Source: Arthrobacter alpinus (GTDB taxonomy: Bacteria; Actinomycetota; Actinomycetes; Actinomycetales; Micrococcaceae). Taken from it: a stretch of DNA of 64,000 bases. The DNA lies in the NCBI RefSeq assembly GCF_001445575.1, contig NZ_CP013200.1:1798001-1862000 (forward strand), given 5' to 3'. Below are positions 56,972-64,000 of this stretch, piece after piece; the stretch's first letter is position 1, and each line of letters begins with the position of its first letter. A program made the translations under genes and the position numbers. The notes under the pieces are model-generated. The model was not told the DNA's origin and did no database searches. It worked only from the letters and a program-made list of their open reading frames with translations.

Positions 56972-59452
56972 TTAGTCCATGGCCAGACCCTCAACAGGGG
57001 AGAGCTTCGCAGCACGATGTGCCGGCACCACGGAGGCGAGGAGTCCCGCCACGGCGGCAACAGCCACCACTGCCAGGATCTGACCCCACGGGATCACGGC
57101 GGTGACATCAGCAAAGCTGCCAAGAGCCGATTGTGCTCCGGCCCAGCCGTAGACGGCGCCAAGAACCGAGCCGATGATGGCGGCGACGCCGGCAATCAGC
57201 ACAGCTTCCAGCGCCAACATGCCGCGCAATTGTCCACGGGTCAGGCCAAGGGCCCGCAGCAGCGAGTTCTCCCGCGTCCGCTCCAGCACTGAGAGGGACA
57301 AGGTGTTGGCGACGCCGATCAGCGCGATGAACACGGCCACGGCCAGCAGGCCTGTGACCACCAGCAGCAGCATGTCGATCACCTTGTTGAACATGACCTT
57401 TTCCAGTACGGCGCCGTCCACCCGGTACTCTGAAACATTCAAGGCGCCGGTCAAAGCTGTCCGCAGATCCAAGAGTGCGTTGGCATCCAGCGATTCATCG
57501 ACGGAGATCCACAAGGGCGCTCCCGTTTCTTTGTACAGGGGGTCAGCCGCCGGCAGCGGTGCAAAAGCGTCCAGGGAGACCAACGCGCTGTAGCCGTCCG
57601 TCGTTGCGGGAGTGGCCGTGACGTTGGTGCTTTGTGTGCCGGCTACGACACTGACGGAATCCATCTTGATGCGCTTGGGAATCACCGCCGAGGTGGGTCC
57701 AGGGCGGTTAGCCGGGTTGGCCAGCACAGTGAGGGCATCGGCGTCAGATATGCCGTAAACATCAAAGGCTTGTCCTCCAGCTTCCATGGTGCCCACCAAC
57801 TCCAGCCTGGCAATGTGCTTGACGCCGGGGAGTGCCGCAGCCTTTGCCACCGCGCTGTCGGGAATGCGGGCGTTGCCCGGCATGGTCTGCACCTGCAGAT
57901 CCACCGGATAGCTGCCGTCGAGTTCGGTGTCGAAAGCACTCCGAGCCGTCGCCGCACCGGTCATCATCATGGTCACCAGCGTGACGCCAATGAGCAGCGC
58001 TGACGCCGTCGCGGTGGTCCGGCGCGGATTGCGCACGGCGTTTGCCGCGGCCATCCTCCCCGGGACACCAGCCGGGCGGGCCAGAGTGCCGGCGACCGAG
58101 ACCAACTTCGGCACGAACAGCGTGGCGGCCATGAGGAAGCCGACAAAGGAAGCGGCACCAGAAGGCAGAGCAATCAGCAGGTTCGCGGAGATCCCGCCGT
58201 ACACCAGACCGGCACCGCCAGCCAGAAGCAACAGCACGCCAATGGACAGACGGAGTCGGCCGCCAGCGTTGTGCACCGAGGCGTCCTCGGCCGGGCGCAG
58301 CGCAGCCAGCGGGGCCACGGCAGTTGCCGCCCGGGCCGGAACCAGTGAGGCCAGGACCGTGAGCAGCGTGCCCACCACCAGGCCCGCAATGATGGCCGAC
58401 GGCGGCACCGCCAATGTCGCGAAGGCAAAGTCTGGGTTCTGACTCAGTAGGGTCAACACCAGTGCCATGGTGCCGGTGGCTGCCAAGACGCCCAGGACAG
58501 AGGCGACGAAGCCAACGATGAGTGCCTCGATAATGACCGAGTTTCGTACCTGGTTTCGGCTGGCGCCAACACAGCGCAGAAGGGCAAGCTCGCGGGTGCG
58601 CTGCGCCACCAGAACTGAGAAGGTATTGGAGACAACCAGCGCAGCAACCAAGAGCGCAACACCGGCGAAGGCCAACAGCACAATGGTCAGCTGGTCCTGG
58701 CCACCAGTCATGGTGGACACCATTTGCGTGGTCTTCTCATCAGCGGTCAGGATGTTCTCAACGGGCTGATTGACTGCAGTTGCCAAGGCCGCCTTCGCGT
58801 CAGTAAGGGAGACGCCATCCTTGAGGATGACGGAGATGGTGCTGAACCCGGCATCCGGTGGACTGAGCTTGCCGACGGCTGCCACCGTGCCCACAAACTG
58901 GGCCATGCCCGAGGAAACGGGATCAGCTGAAGCGGCCGTGATGCCTGAGACCGTGGCGGTCAGGGTGGGGATGGCAACGGTGGCGGTGGGCTCGCCGGTG
59001 AACGTGACCTTGCTGCCAACAGACAGCGACTTGCGGTCTGCCGTGATGGCGTCGACCACCACCTCCTGATCGTTGCCGGGCCACGCACCCGAGATCAAGG
59101 CAACTGGTTCAAGGGAAGGGGAAGCCGGCATGTTGCGAAGAGTTGCTCCCAGTGTGGTGGTGCCCAGCCCGGCTTGCAGGTACGTGCTCTGCTGCGCATA
59201 GGATTCGGCGACGACAGGTGAGGCAGCCACGGAGGCCGCGTGCGCCGTCGTGAGTGGATCATCGTAAGAAGAGGAGGCCACCAGATCGGCCTTGGCATAG
59301 GCCTGCCCAATGCTGGCCTTCAGTGACGCGCCCGTGGAGGCGTTGACCATCAGGGTGGCTGAGAGGAAGGCGACGGCCAATAGCACCGCTAAGGTGATGG
59401 CTATGAACCGTCTGGAGTGAGTTTTGAGTTGGCTCAGGGCGACCTGCAGCAT
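56972..59452 (-). CDS. FtsX-type ABC transporter permease
   Basis: 826 residues with two FtsX-like modules: each has a transmembrane anchor, a large external part and a three-helix FtsX region ('VLLAFAGVALLVAALVVSNTFSVLVAQRTRELALLRCVGASRNQVRNSV'; 'VFIALIGVANTLSLSVLERTRENSLLRALGLTRGQLRGML'). These are MacB/BceB-like exporters or mechanotransmitters for antimicrobial peptides. The ATPase gene is three bases upstream. Likely controlled by the two-component system nearby (61.4-63.4 kb). Confidence 0.9.
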   Translation of the reverse strand: MLQVALSQLKTHSRRFIAITLAVLLAVAFLSATLMVNASTGASLKASIGQAYAKADLVASSSYDDPLTTAHAASVAASPVVAESYAQQSTYLQAGLGTTTLGATLRNMPASPSLEPVALISGAWPGNDQEVVVDAITADRKSLSVGSKVTFTGEPTATVAIPTLTATVSGITAASADPVSSGMAQFVGTVAAVGKLSPPDAGFSTISVILKDGVSLTDAKAALATAVNQPVENILTADEKTTQMVSTMTGGQDQLTIVLLAFAGVALLVAALVVSNTFSVLVAQRTRELALLRCVGASRNQVRNSVIIEALIVGFVASVLGVLAATGTMALVLTLLSQNPDFAFATLAVPPSAIIAGLVVGTLLTVLASLVPARAATAVAPLAALRPAEDASVHNAGGRLRLSIGVLLLLAGGAGLVYGGISANLLIALPSGAASFVGFLMAATLFVPKLVSVAGTLARPAGVPGRMAAANAVRNPRRTTATASALLIGVTLVTMMMTGAATARSAFDTELDGSYPVDLQVQTMPGNARIPDSAVAKAAALPGVKHIARLELVGTMEAGGQAFDVYGISDADALTVLANPANRPGPTSAVIPKRIKMDSVSVVAGTQSTNVTATPATTDGYSALVSLDAFAPLPAADPLYKETGAPLWISVDESLDANALLDLRTALTGALNVSEYRVDGAVLEKVMFNKVIDMLLLVVTGLLAVAVFIALIGVANTLSLSVLERTRENSLLRALGLTRGQLRGMLALEAVLIAGVAAIIGSVLGAVYGWAGAQSALGSFADVTAVIPWGQILAVVAVAAVAGLLASVVPAHRAAKLSPVEGLAMD

Positions 59453-59455
59453 GGC

Positions 59456-60208
59456 TTAGGCCCCCAAGGATGCCAGCGATGCCAGCACGGATTCGGCGGT
59501 CGGGTTATCCAAGGTACCCACTAATGCGCCGTCGTTCATGAGGACAACGCGGTCGGCGTAGGAGGCTGCCACGGGGTCGTGGGTGACCATGATGATGGAC
59601 TGGCCCATCTCGCGTGAGGAGCGGCGCAGCATGCCCAGAACCTCGGCGCCGGAGCGCGAATCGAGGTTGCCGGTGGGCTCGTCGCCGAAGATCACATCCG
59701 GGCGGGTGAGCAGTGCCCGGGCCACGGCGACGCGCTGCTGCTGGCCGCCGGAGAGCTCATGCGGCTTGTGCGCCAGGCGGTCCACCAGGCCCAGCGTTTT
59801 GGTAATGAAGGTGAACCATTCCTTGTCCACCGTGCCGCCGGCCAGCGCCACGGGGAGGGTGATGTTGGCTTCCGCAGTCAGCGTCGGGACCAAGTTGAAG
59901 GCCTGGAAGACGAAGCCGATCCGGTCACGGCGAAGCTGGGTTAACGCCTTGTCGTTGAGCGATGTCAGCTCGGTGTCACCCAGGTGAATGGTGCCGCTGG
60001 TGACCGAATCGAGGCCTGCCAGGCAGTGCATCAGCGTGGACTTGCCTGAGCCGGAAGGCCCCATGATGGCGGTAAATTGGCCGGCCGGGAAATCCAAGTC
60101 CACGCCCTTGAGCGCGGTCACCTCGGTTTCTCCCTTGCCGTACGTCTTGCGCAAGCCGCGGGCCTGAACCGCTAGTGTGCGTTGATTGTGCTCTGTTGTG
60201 ATGGTCAT
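59456..60208 (-). CDS. ABC transporter ATP-binding protein (MacB/LolD-like)
   Basis: 250 residues: Walker A 'GPSGSGKSTLMHCLAGLD', Q-loop, signature 'LSGGQQQRVAVARALL', Walker B 'VIFGDEPTGNLDSRSG' and H-loop 'VTHDPVAASYADRVV' all present. The 'DEPTGNLD' form is typical of MacB/LolD/BceA ATPases, which pair with FtsX permeases such as its neighbour. The stop is three bases from the permease start. Confidence 0.94.
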   Translation of the reverse strand: MTITTEHNQRTLAVQARGLRKTYGKGETEVTALKGVDLDFPAGQFTAIMGPSGSGKSTLMHCLAGLDSVTSGTIHLGDTELTSLNDKALTQLRRDRIGFVFQAFNLVPTLTAEANITLPVALAGGTVDKEWFTFITKTLGLVDRLAHKPHELSGGQQQRVAVARALLTRPDVIFGDEPTGNLDSRSGAEVLGMLRRSSREMGQSIIMVTHDPVAASYADRVVLMNDGALVGTLDNPTAESVLASLASLGA

Positions 60209-60319
60209 GCCTCCAGCCTAATTTCGGATGGAGCGGCGGGGATCGGAGCACGGTTGGAGATCTTTGGAATGTTCGACGCCGGTCCCTCCTACCGTGGTGG
60301 GAGGCGGCTGCCGCTGGCG

Positions 60320-60625
60320 CTAGTGTTCTTCCGGCGCGATCCCGAACAGCCGGGTCATTTGAGGAATCTGGGCCAGTACTCCATCAGGTGCCGTCATAAC
60401 CGTTTCAAACCACTTAACAAAGACTTCCACGGGGTGGCCGGCGGCTTCAGCTTCGGCCCACGCAAGGACTTACTTCACGCTGGGCGCGTCGTAGATTCCA
60501 TACTCGTCAACAAACCAGGAATGGAATGCCTCGAGGGGCGGTTTTCACAGACGGACGCGGTACGTTGCAGATGAGTAGTGTACGCCGACGTCATGGTTCG
60601 GCATCCATTGAATGTCCATGACCAC
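60320..60625 (-). pseudogene. Unidentified gene remnant with internal stops
   Basis: Minus-strand translation gives 'MDIQWMPNHDVGVHYSSATYRVRL' ending in TGA, then in another register 'EAFHSWFVDEYGIYDAPSVK', TAA, 'VLAWAEAEAAGHPVEVFVKWFETVMTAPDGVLAQ' and 'FGIAPEEH' before a final TAG (60320-60322). The segments look like one protein broken by a frameshift and a stop. I do not recognise the family. Confidence 0.5.
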
Positions 60626-60634
60626 ACAGTAGCG

Positions 60635-61212
60635 CTGTACTGGATCGTCATCACCTCGCTCAAGGCTCCGGGCGCCATCTATGAGCTGCCGCTGAAGTAC
60701 TGGCCCAGTGAGATCTCCTTCGATAACTACATTGGGTTGATCACGAAGTCCGACTTCGGCCGGTACATGGTCAACAGCCTCATCGTTGCCACCGTCGCAT
60801 CAACTATTGCCACACTGATTTCCTTGCTCTCGGCCTATGTTCTGGCGCTTTTCCAGTTCGCTGGCCGCAGCGCCGTCATGGCCGCATTCCTGCTCACCCA
60901 GATGATTCCGGGCTTCATCGCCCTGGGCCCGTTGTACATGATGATGAGCAACTTCGATCTGGTCGATTCCAAAACCGGCCTGATCCTGGTCTACATCGCC
61001 ATCTGCATCCCGTTCTGCACCATCATGCTCCGCGGCTTCTTTGAAAACGTCCCCGACGCCCTCGAGGAAGCGGCCATGATCGATGGCTGTTCCCGACTCA
61101 GTGCCCTCTTACGCGTCCTGCCCCTGTCGTGATGCCGGGCAGCGCTGCCAGCTTCATCTTCAGCTTCAGCATCGACTGGGGATCCATGTCCGCGGCCTCC
61201 GTGAAAGGCTAG
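60635..61212 (+). pseudogene. Carbohydrate ABC permease (MalG-like) remnant, frameshifted and truncated
   Basis: A frame encodes 'LYWIVITSLKAPGAIYELPLKYWPSEISFDNYIGL', 'GRYMVNSLIVATVASTIATLISLLSAYVLALFQF', and the EAA loop 'PDALEEAAMIDGCSRLSALLRVL', typical of MalG/UgpE permeases. After the loop a frameshift near 61120 ends it at 61132; the other register reads 'APVVMPGSAASFIFSFSIDW', the expected next helix, and stops at 61212. The N-terminal helix and C-terminal end are missing and no partner genes are near. Confidence 0.78.
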
Positions 61213-61245
61213 CGTTTTTCGCTCTCACGCACGACGGCGGTACAG

Positions 61246-61314
61246 ACCCTCCCTCAGCAAATGGGCTATTTTTGCAGACGCTCCCGCAGTGGACCACGAT
61301 CGCTGAGGGAGGGT
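61246..61314. repeat. Inverted repeat of a 13-bp GA-rich motif
   Basis: accctccctcagc (61246-61258) is the reverse complement of gctgagggagggt (61302-61314), 43 bases apart, with a further gatgagggagggtc following near 61336. It lies beyond the end of the response regulator gene on the minus strand and may be part of its termination region. Confidence 0.55.
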
Positions 61315-61358
61315 TGGCAAAAACACCCCAAAAGATGAGGGAGGGTCGAGGGGAGAAT

Positions 61359-62066
61359 TTAGCCCGGGGAGACGATCCCCGTCTCATAGGCGATGACCAC
61401 AACCTGCACCCGGTCGCGGGCATTGAGCTTGGCCAGGATGTGCCCCACGTGGGTTTTGACGGTGGCCTCGGAAACGAACAGCTGCGCGGCGATCTCCGGG
61501 TTGGAGAGCCCGTTGGCAATCAGCACAAACACCTCGTGTTCCCGCGCCGTGAGCCGCGCCACCGCCTCGGCATGGGCATCGTTCGCCGCACTCGGAGCCG
61601 AGAGCATGGGCGCCACATGGTCCAGCAGGCGGCGAGTGGTGGACGGGGCAATCACGGCGTCGCCAGCGAAAACCGTCCGGATTGCGCCCAGCAGTTCCTC
61701 CGGCGGCGCATCCTTCAATAAGAAGCCACTGGCCCCGGCCTGAATCGCGGCCAGCGCATATTCATCCAGGTCAAATGTTGTCAGCACCACGATCTTCAGC
61801 TCCGACAACCACGACCCCGCAGGTGCCGCCTTGGTGCGCTCCATGAGCCGGCGCGTGGTCTCGAGACCGTCCATGCCGGGCATGCGCACGTCCATGAGGA
61901 CCACATCTGCCGCTGTTGCCGAGAGCCCGGCCAGCGCCTCGATCCCGTTGCCGGCTTGCAACACCACGCTCAGATCGGGCTGGGAATTGATCAGCATGCC
62001 AAAGCCGGAACGCACCAGTTGCTGGTCGTCAACGAGGGCCACGCGGATGGGGGAGAGGGAAGTCAT
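61359..62066 (-). CDS. LuxR/NarL-family response regulator
   Basis: 235 residues: receiver domain ('VALVDDQQLVRSGF' with acidic pair, phospho-Asp in 'VVLMDVRMPGMDG', Lys in 'GFLLKDAPPEEL') and C-terminal LuxR helix-turn-helix ('LTAREHEVFVLIANGLSNPEIAAQLFVSEATVKTHVGHILAKL'). Starts two bases after the histidine kinase stop on the same strand. Probably activates the ABC exporter 1.1 kb downstream; that is inference from proximity. Confidence 0.93.
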   Translation of the reverse strand: MTSLSPIRVALVDDQQLVRSGFGMLINSQPDLSVVLQAGNGIEALAGLSATAADVVLMDVRMPGMDGLETTRRLMERTKAAPAGSWLSELKIVVLTTFDLDEYALAAIQAGASGFLLKDAPPEELLGAIRTVFAGDAVIAPSTTRRLLDHVAPMLSAPSAANDAHAEAVARLTAREHEVFVLIANGLSNPEIAAQLFVSEATVKTHVGHILAKLNARDRVQVVVIAYETGIVSPG

Positions 62067-62068
62067 GA

Positions 62069-63415
62069 TTACTGCTCCGTATAGGGGATGAATGCGCTGA
62101 TGCCGAAACCGCCGCCAGGCAGCGGGCCGGAGGAAAGCTTGCCGTCGTAGAGTTTCACGCGCTCGGCCATGCCGCGCAGCCCGTTGCCGCCGGCCGCCGG
62201 GGGGCCTGAAACCGTCCGCAGCGGACCGGTTTTAGGGTGCAGCGTTTTGGTGGACTGCCCACCTGAGTGAGGGACGACGTCGTTCCTTGACTCGGGGGAG
62301 ATCGAGGGGGACCTTGTGGGCAGTTGGGGGACGGGGTTGGTGGAGAGGGCGGCGGTGGCGCCGCGGCCGTCGTCGTGCACGGTGATGTCAAGGCCGCGCG
62401 CGTTCCAGGTGAGATGGACGGTGGATTGGACGTTGGGGCCGGCGTGTTTGATGACGTTGGTCAGGCCCTCTTGGACCATGCGGTACGCGGAGAGTTCGGC
62501 GCCGGGGGGTAGCTGGCGCCGGGCGGTGCCGGCGACAGTGAACTCGACCGGGAGGCCCGTGGCGCGGATGCCCAGCAACAATTCATCCAGATCGGCGAGG
62601 CCGGGGAGTGGCCGGGTGGACGCTTGGTCTCCGCCGCGTAGTACGCCGAGCAAACGCCGCATTTCCTGCAGAGACGAGCGCCCGGTCGCGGCAATCGTGG
62701 CCAACGTTTCCGGAGCGATCTCGGGATTGGCCGCTGCCGCGTATCGGGCGCCGTCGGCCTGGGTGATGATGACGGAGAGGGAGTGTGCCACGATGTCGTG
62801 CATTTCCCGGGCAATATGGGCTCGCTCATCGCTGGCGGCCAAATCACGTTCGTGCTGGGCCTCAATTTCCAGCCGGTGGGCGCGGTCGGAGAGGGCCTGT
62901 TCACGGAGTCGCTTAGTACGGGTGAGGTCCCCGGCTGTCCAGCTGAACAGGATCAGAACCCAGACCATGAGTATCAAGACCATGGTGTAGGGCAGATCGG
63001 CCAGGGAGACCATGGTGAGGTCGTAAAAATAGCGGGTGACCAGCATGACGGAGCCCAGCATGGCTAATCCCAAACCACTTAGTGATGCCCAGCGCGGGCC
63101 AAAAGCCGCCAGCGCATAGACAATGAGAGGCACGGCAATATTGGACACCATGGGTGTGATATCCAGTGCCCACTGCAAGATGGCAACACCAGCAATGAGG
63201 AAGCCAGCCATGACCGTGCGCGTCCGCCGCCACGCCAAGGGGACCAGTAGCGCTGTGGCGAAGATTCCCGCGACTAACATTTGGGCCGGGGTTCGTTCGT
63301 AGCCGCCGTCGCTAATGCTCAACGGCACGGTCATGAGCCACAGCACCGACATCAAGACTACGTCCACGGCGAAGCGGTGCCGACTGAACCAGTCGTAGAT
63401 GGAATGCATAATCAC
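62069..63415 (-). CDS. Two-component sensor histidine kinase (HisKA_3 type)
   Basis: 448 residues. Five or six hydrophobic segments in the first 160 residues, a DHp domain with 'IAREMHDIVAHSLSVIITQADGARYA' (phospho-His), a linker, and an HATPase domain ('VQEGLTNVIKHAG', 'VHDDGRGA', 'NGLRGMAERVKLYDGKL'). A 40-residue Pro/Ser/Thr-rich insert ('PNPVPQLPTRSPSISPESRN') splits the HATPase region. Cognate to the response regulator immediately downstream. Start ATG 63415; ATG 63409 possible. Confidence 0.93.
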   Translation of the reverse strand: MIMHSIYDWFSRHRFAVDVVLMSVLWLMTVPLSISDGGYERTPAQMLVAGIFATALLVPLAWRRTRTVMAGFLIAGVAILQWALDITPMVSNIAVPLIVYALAAFGPRWASLSGLGLAMLGSVMLVTRYFYDLTMVSLADLPYTMVLILMVWVLILFSWTAGDLTRTKRLREQALSDRAHRLEIEAQHERDLAASDERAHIAREMHDIVAHSLSVIITQADGARYAAAANPEIAPETLATIAATGRSSLQEMRRLLGVLRGGDQASTRPLPGLADLDELLLGIRATGLPVEFTVAGTARRQLPPGAELSAYRMVQEGLTNVIKHAGPNVQSTVHLTWNARGLDITVHDDGRGATAALSTNPVPQLPTRSPSISPESRNDVVPHSGGQSTKTLHPKTGPLRTVSGPPAAGGNGLRGMAERVKLYDGKLSSGPLPGGGFGISAFIPYTEQ

Positions 63416-63487
63416 ATATCCACCCTATGGCGTTCTGGTTCTAATAGCCTCCTGCCCAGGGTGGAGATTCGCGGTGCCGCCGGCAGC

Positions 63488-64000
63488 TCAGCGTCTGTGT
63501 TCGGCGGCGGCAGTGATGCGGCTGGCCATATTTTTGAAGATGACTCCGTGGAAGGGCAAAACAGCCAACCAATATAGCCTGCCCCAGAGTCCCCTGGGAA
63601 AGAAGATGGCCCGTTGGCGAAACTCGCTTCCTTCCCCGTCTGGAAGAGCCGTGACTTCAAATTCAAGCCAGGCTTTTCCCGGAACCATCATCTCCGCACG
63701 CAGTCGCAACAGGTGCCCCCGTTCCAACGTTTCCACTCGCCACCAGTCAACGGTGTCGTTGAGCTGGAGAGAATTGAGGCTTCGTCTGCCTCGGATCAAG
63801 CCGACCCCGCCGGCGAGCTTGTCCATCCAGCCGCGCACGGTCCACGCGAATGGAAGCGAGTAGTAGCCGTTTTCGCCACCTATTCCTTCCACCACGGCCC
63901 AGACCGCACTAGCGGGGACAGTGGTGGTCTTTTTGCGTTCGTCGGTGAACACTGTCGATCCGGCCCATTCCGGATCGCTCGGCAGGGGATCGGCCGGGGC
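63488..64000 (-). CDS. DUF2867 (SDR-associated) protein, 5' end outside window
   Basis: The frame is open to the right edge of the window and ends at 63488. The visible residues include 'DPEWAGSTVFTDERKKTT', 'VVEGIGGENGYYSLPFAWTVRGWMDKLAGGVGL', 'DWWRVETLERGHLLRLRAEMMVPGKAWLEFEV' and 'FFPRGLWGRLYWLAVLPFHGVIF', which match DUF2867 as found at the C-terminus of NAD(P)-binding SDR-like proteins. The N-terminal Rossmann part would lie beyond 64000. Confidence 0.85.
   Translation of the reverse strand, partial: APADPLPSDPEWAGSTVFTDERKKTTTVPASAVWAVVEGIGGENGYYSLPFAWTVRGWMDKLAGGVGLIRGRRSLNSLQLNDTVDWWRVETLERGHLLRLRAEMMVPGKAWLEFEVTALPDGEGSEFRQRAIFFPRGLWGRLYWLAVLPFHGVIFKNMASRITAAAEHRR

Overview
The window looks like a chromosomal segment of a high-GC Gram-positive bacterium of the Micrococcaceae, most likely Arthrobacter or a close relative. 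The main reasons are the gene order DUF2017-murI-MBL-rph-rdgB, a DUF222/HNH endonuclease (common in this group), an actinobacterial ilv leader peptide, short methionyl-tRNA synthetase, frequent GTG/TTG starts and ATGA/GTGA gene overlaps. This assignment is inferred from gene content and order; no database search was possible. The DNA is mostly core metabolism with a few accessory or decayed islands. I see no insertion sequence, prophage or CRISPR array.

Layout. 1-4.5 kb: 3' end of a DUF2017 gene, glutamate racemase, an MBL hydrolase, a small membrane protein, a 440-bp GC-rich repeat array, then RNase PH and the RdgB nucleotide-pyrophosphatase. 4.7-11.2 kb: DedA protein, exonuclease/BRCT protein, a broken MmcQ/YjbR gene, DUF4395, ADP-ribosylglycohydrolase, paired DUF202 proteins, an aquaporin-family channel and an SdpI-like protein. 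11.3-19.4 kb: SbcD-SbcC nuclease, an MFS transporter, an alpha/beta hydrolase and an amino-acid permease. 19.7-25.9 kb: a translationally coupled NAD biosynthesis operon (nrtR-like regulator, nadA, nadB, nadC, NifS-type cysteine desulfurase) with a candidate operator in front. 26-30.3 kb: a DUF1540 miniprotein, GtrA-like protein, FAH-family enzyme, two decayed genes and an M20 peptidase. 30.5-36.3 kb: a frameshifted DUF222/HNH gene and a MarR / luciferase-like oxidoreductase / MFS locus. 36.5-45.2 kb: an unknown anchored protein, a large RND exporter, malate:quinone oxidoreductase, an oligopeptide-type binding lipoprotein, tRNA-Leu and a peroxiredoxin. 45.5-55.7 kb: two tRNA-Lys genes, then ilvD, leader-controlled ilvBN, ilvC, serA and metG. 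55.7-64 kb: an AbiEi/nuclease-like gene bracketed by two near-identical palindromes, an FtsX-type ABC exporter, two pseudogenes, a two-component system and the edge of a DUF2867 gene.

Functional themes. The NAD operon is a self-contained de novo pathway: NadB makes iminoaspartate, NadA (an Fe-S enzyme) makes quinolinate, NadC makes nicotinate mononucleotide, the linked desulfurase plausibly supplies sulfur for the NadA cluster, and the NrtR-like protein probably senses NAD metabolites. The ilv block makes valine and isoleucine precursors and has a classic leader-peptide/terminator arrangement before ilvB. The two-component system next to the ABC exporter resembles peptide-sensing and detoxification modules, but decayed genes now separate the two parts.

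The least ordinary features are structural: long perfect or near-perfect palindromes in intergenic DNA (4553-4615, 45380-45447, 53920-54015, 55696-55755, 56871-56936), a repeat array before rph, and a tRNA-Lys/terminator duplication in which the terminator stems differ in sequence but keep pairing.
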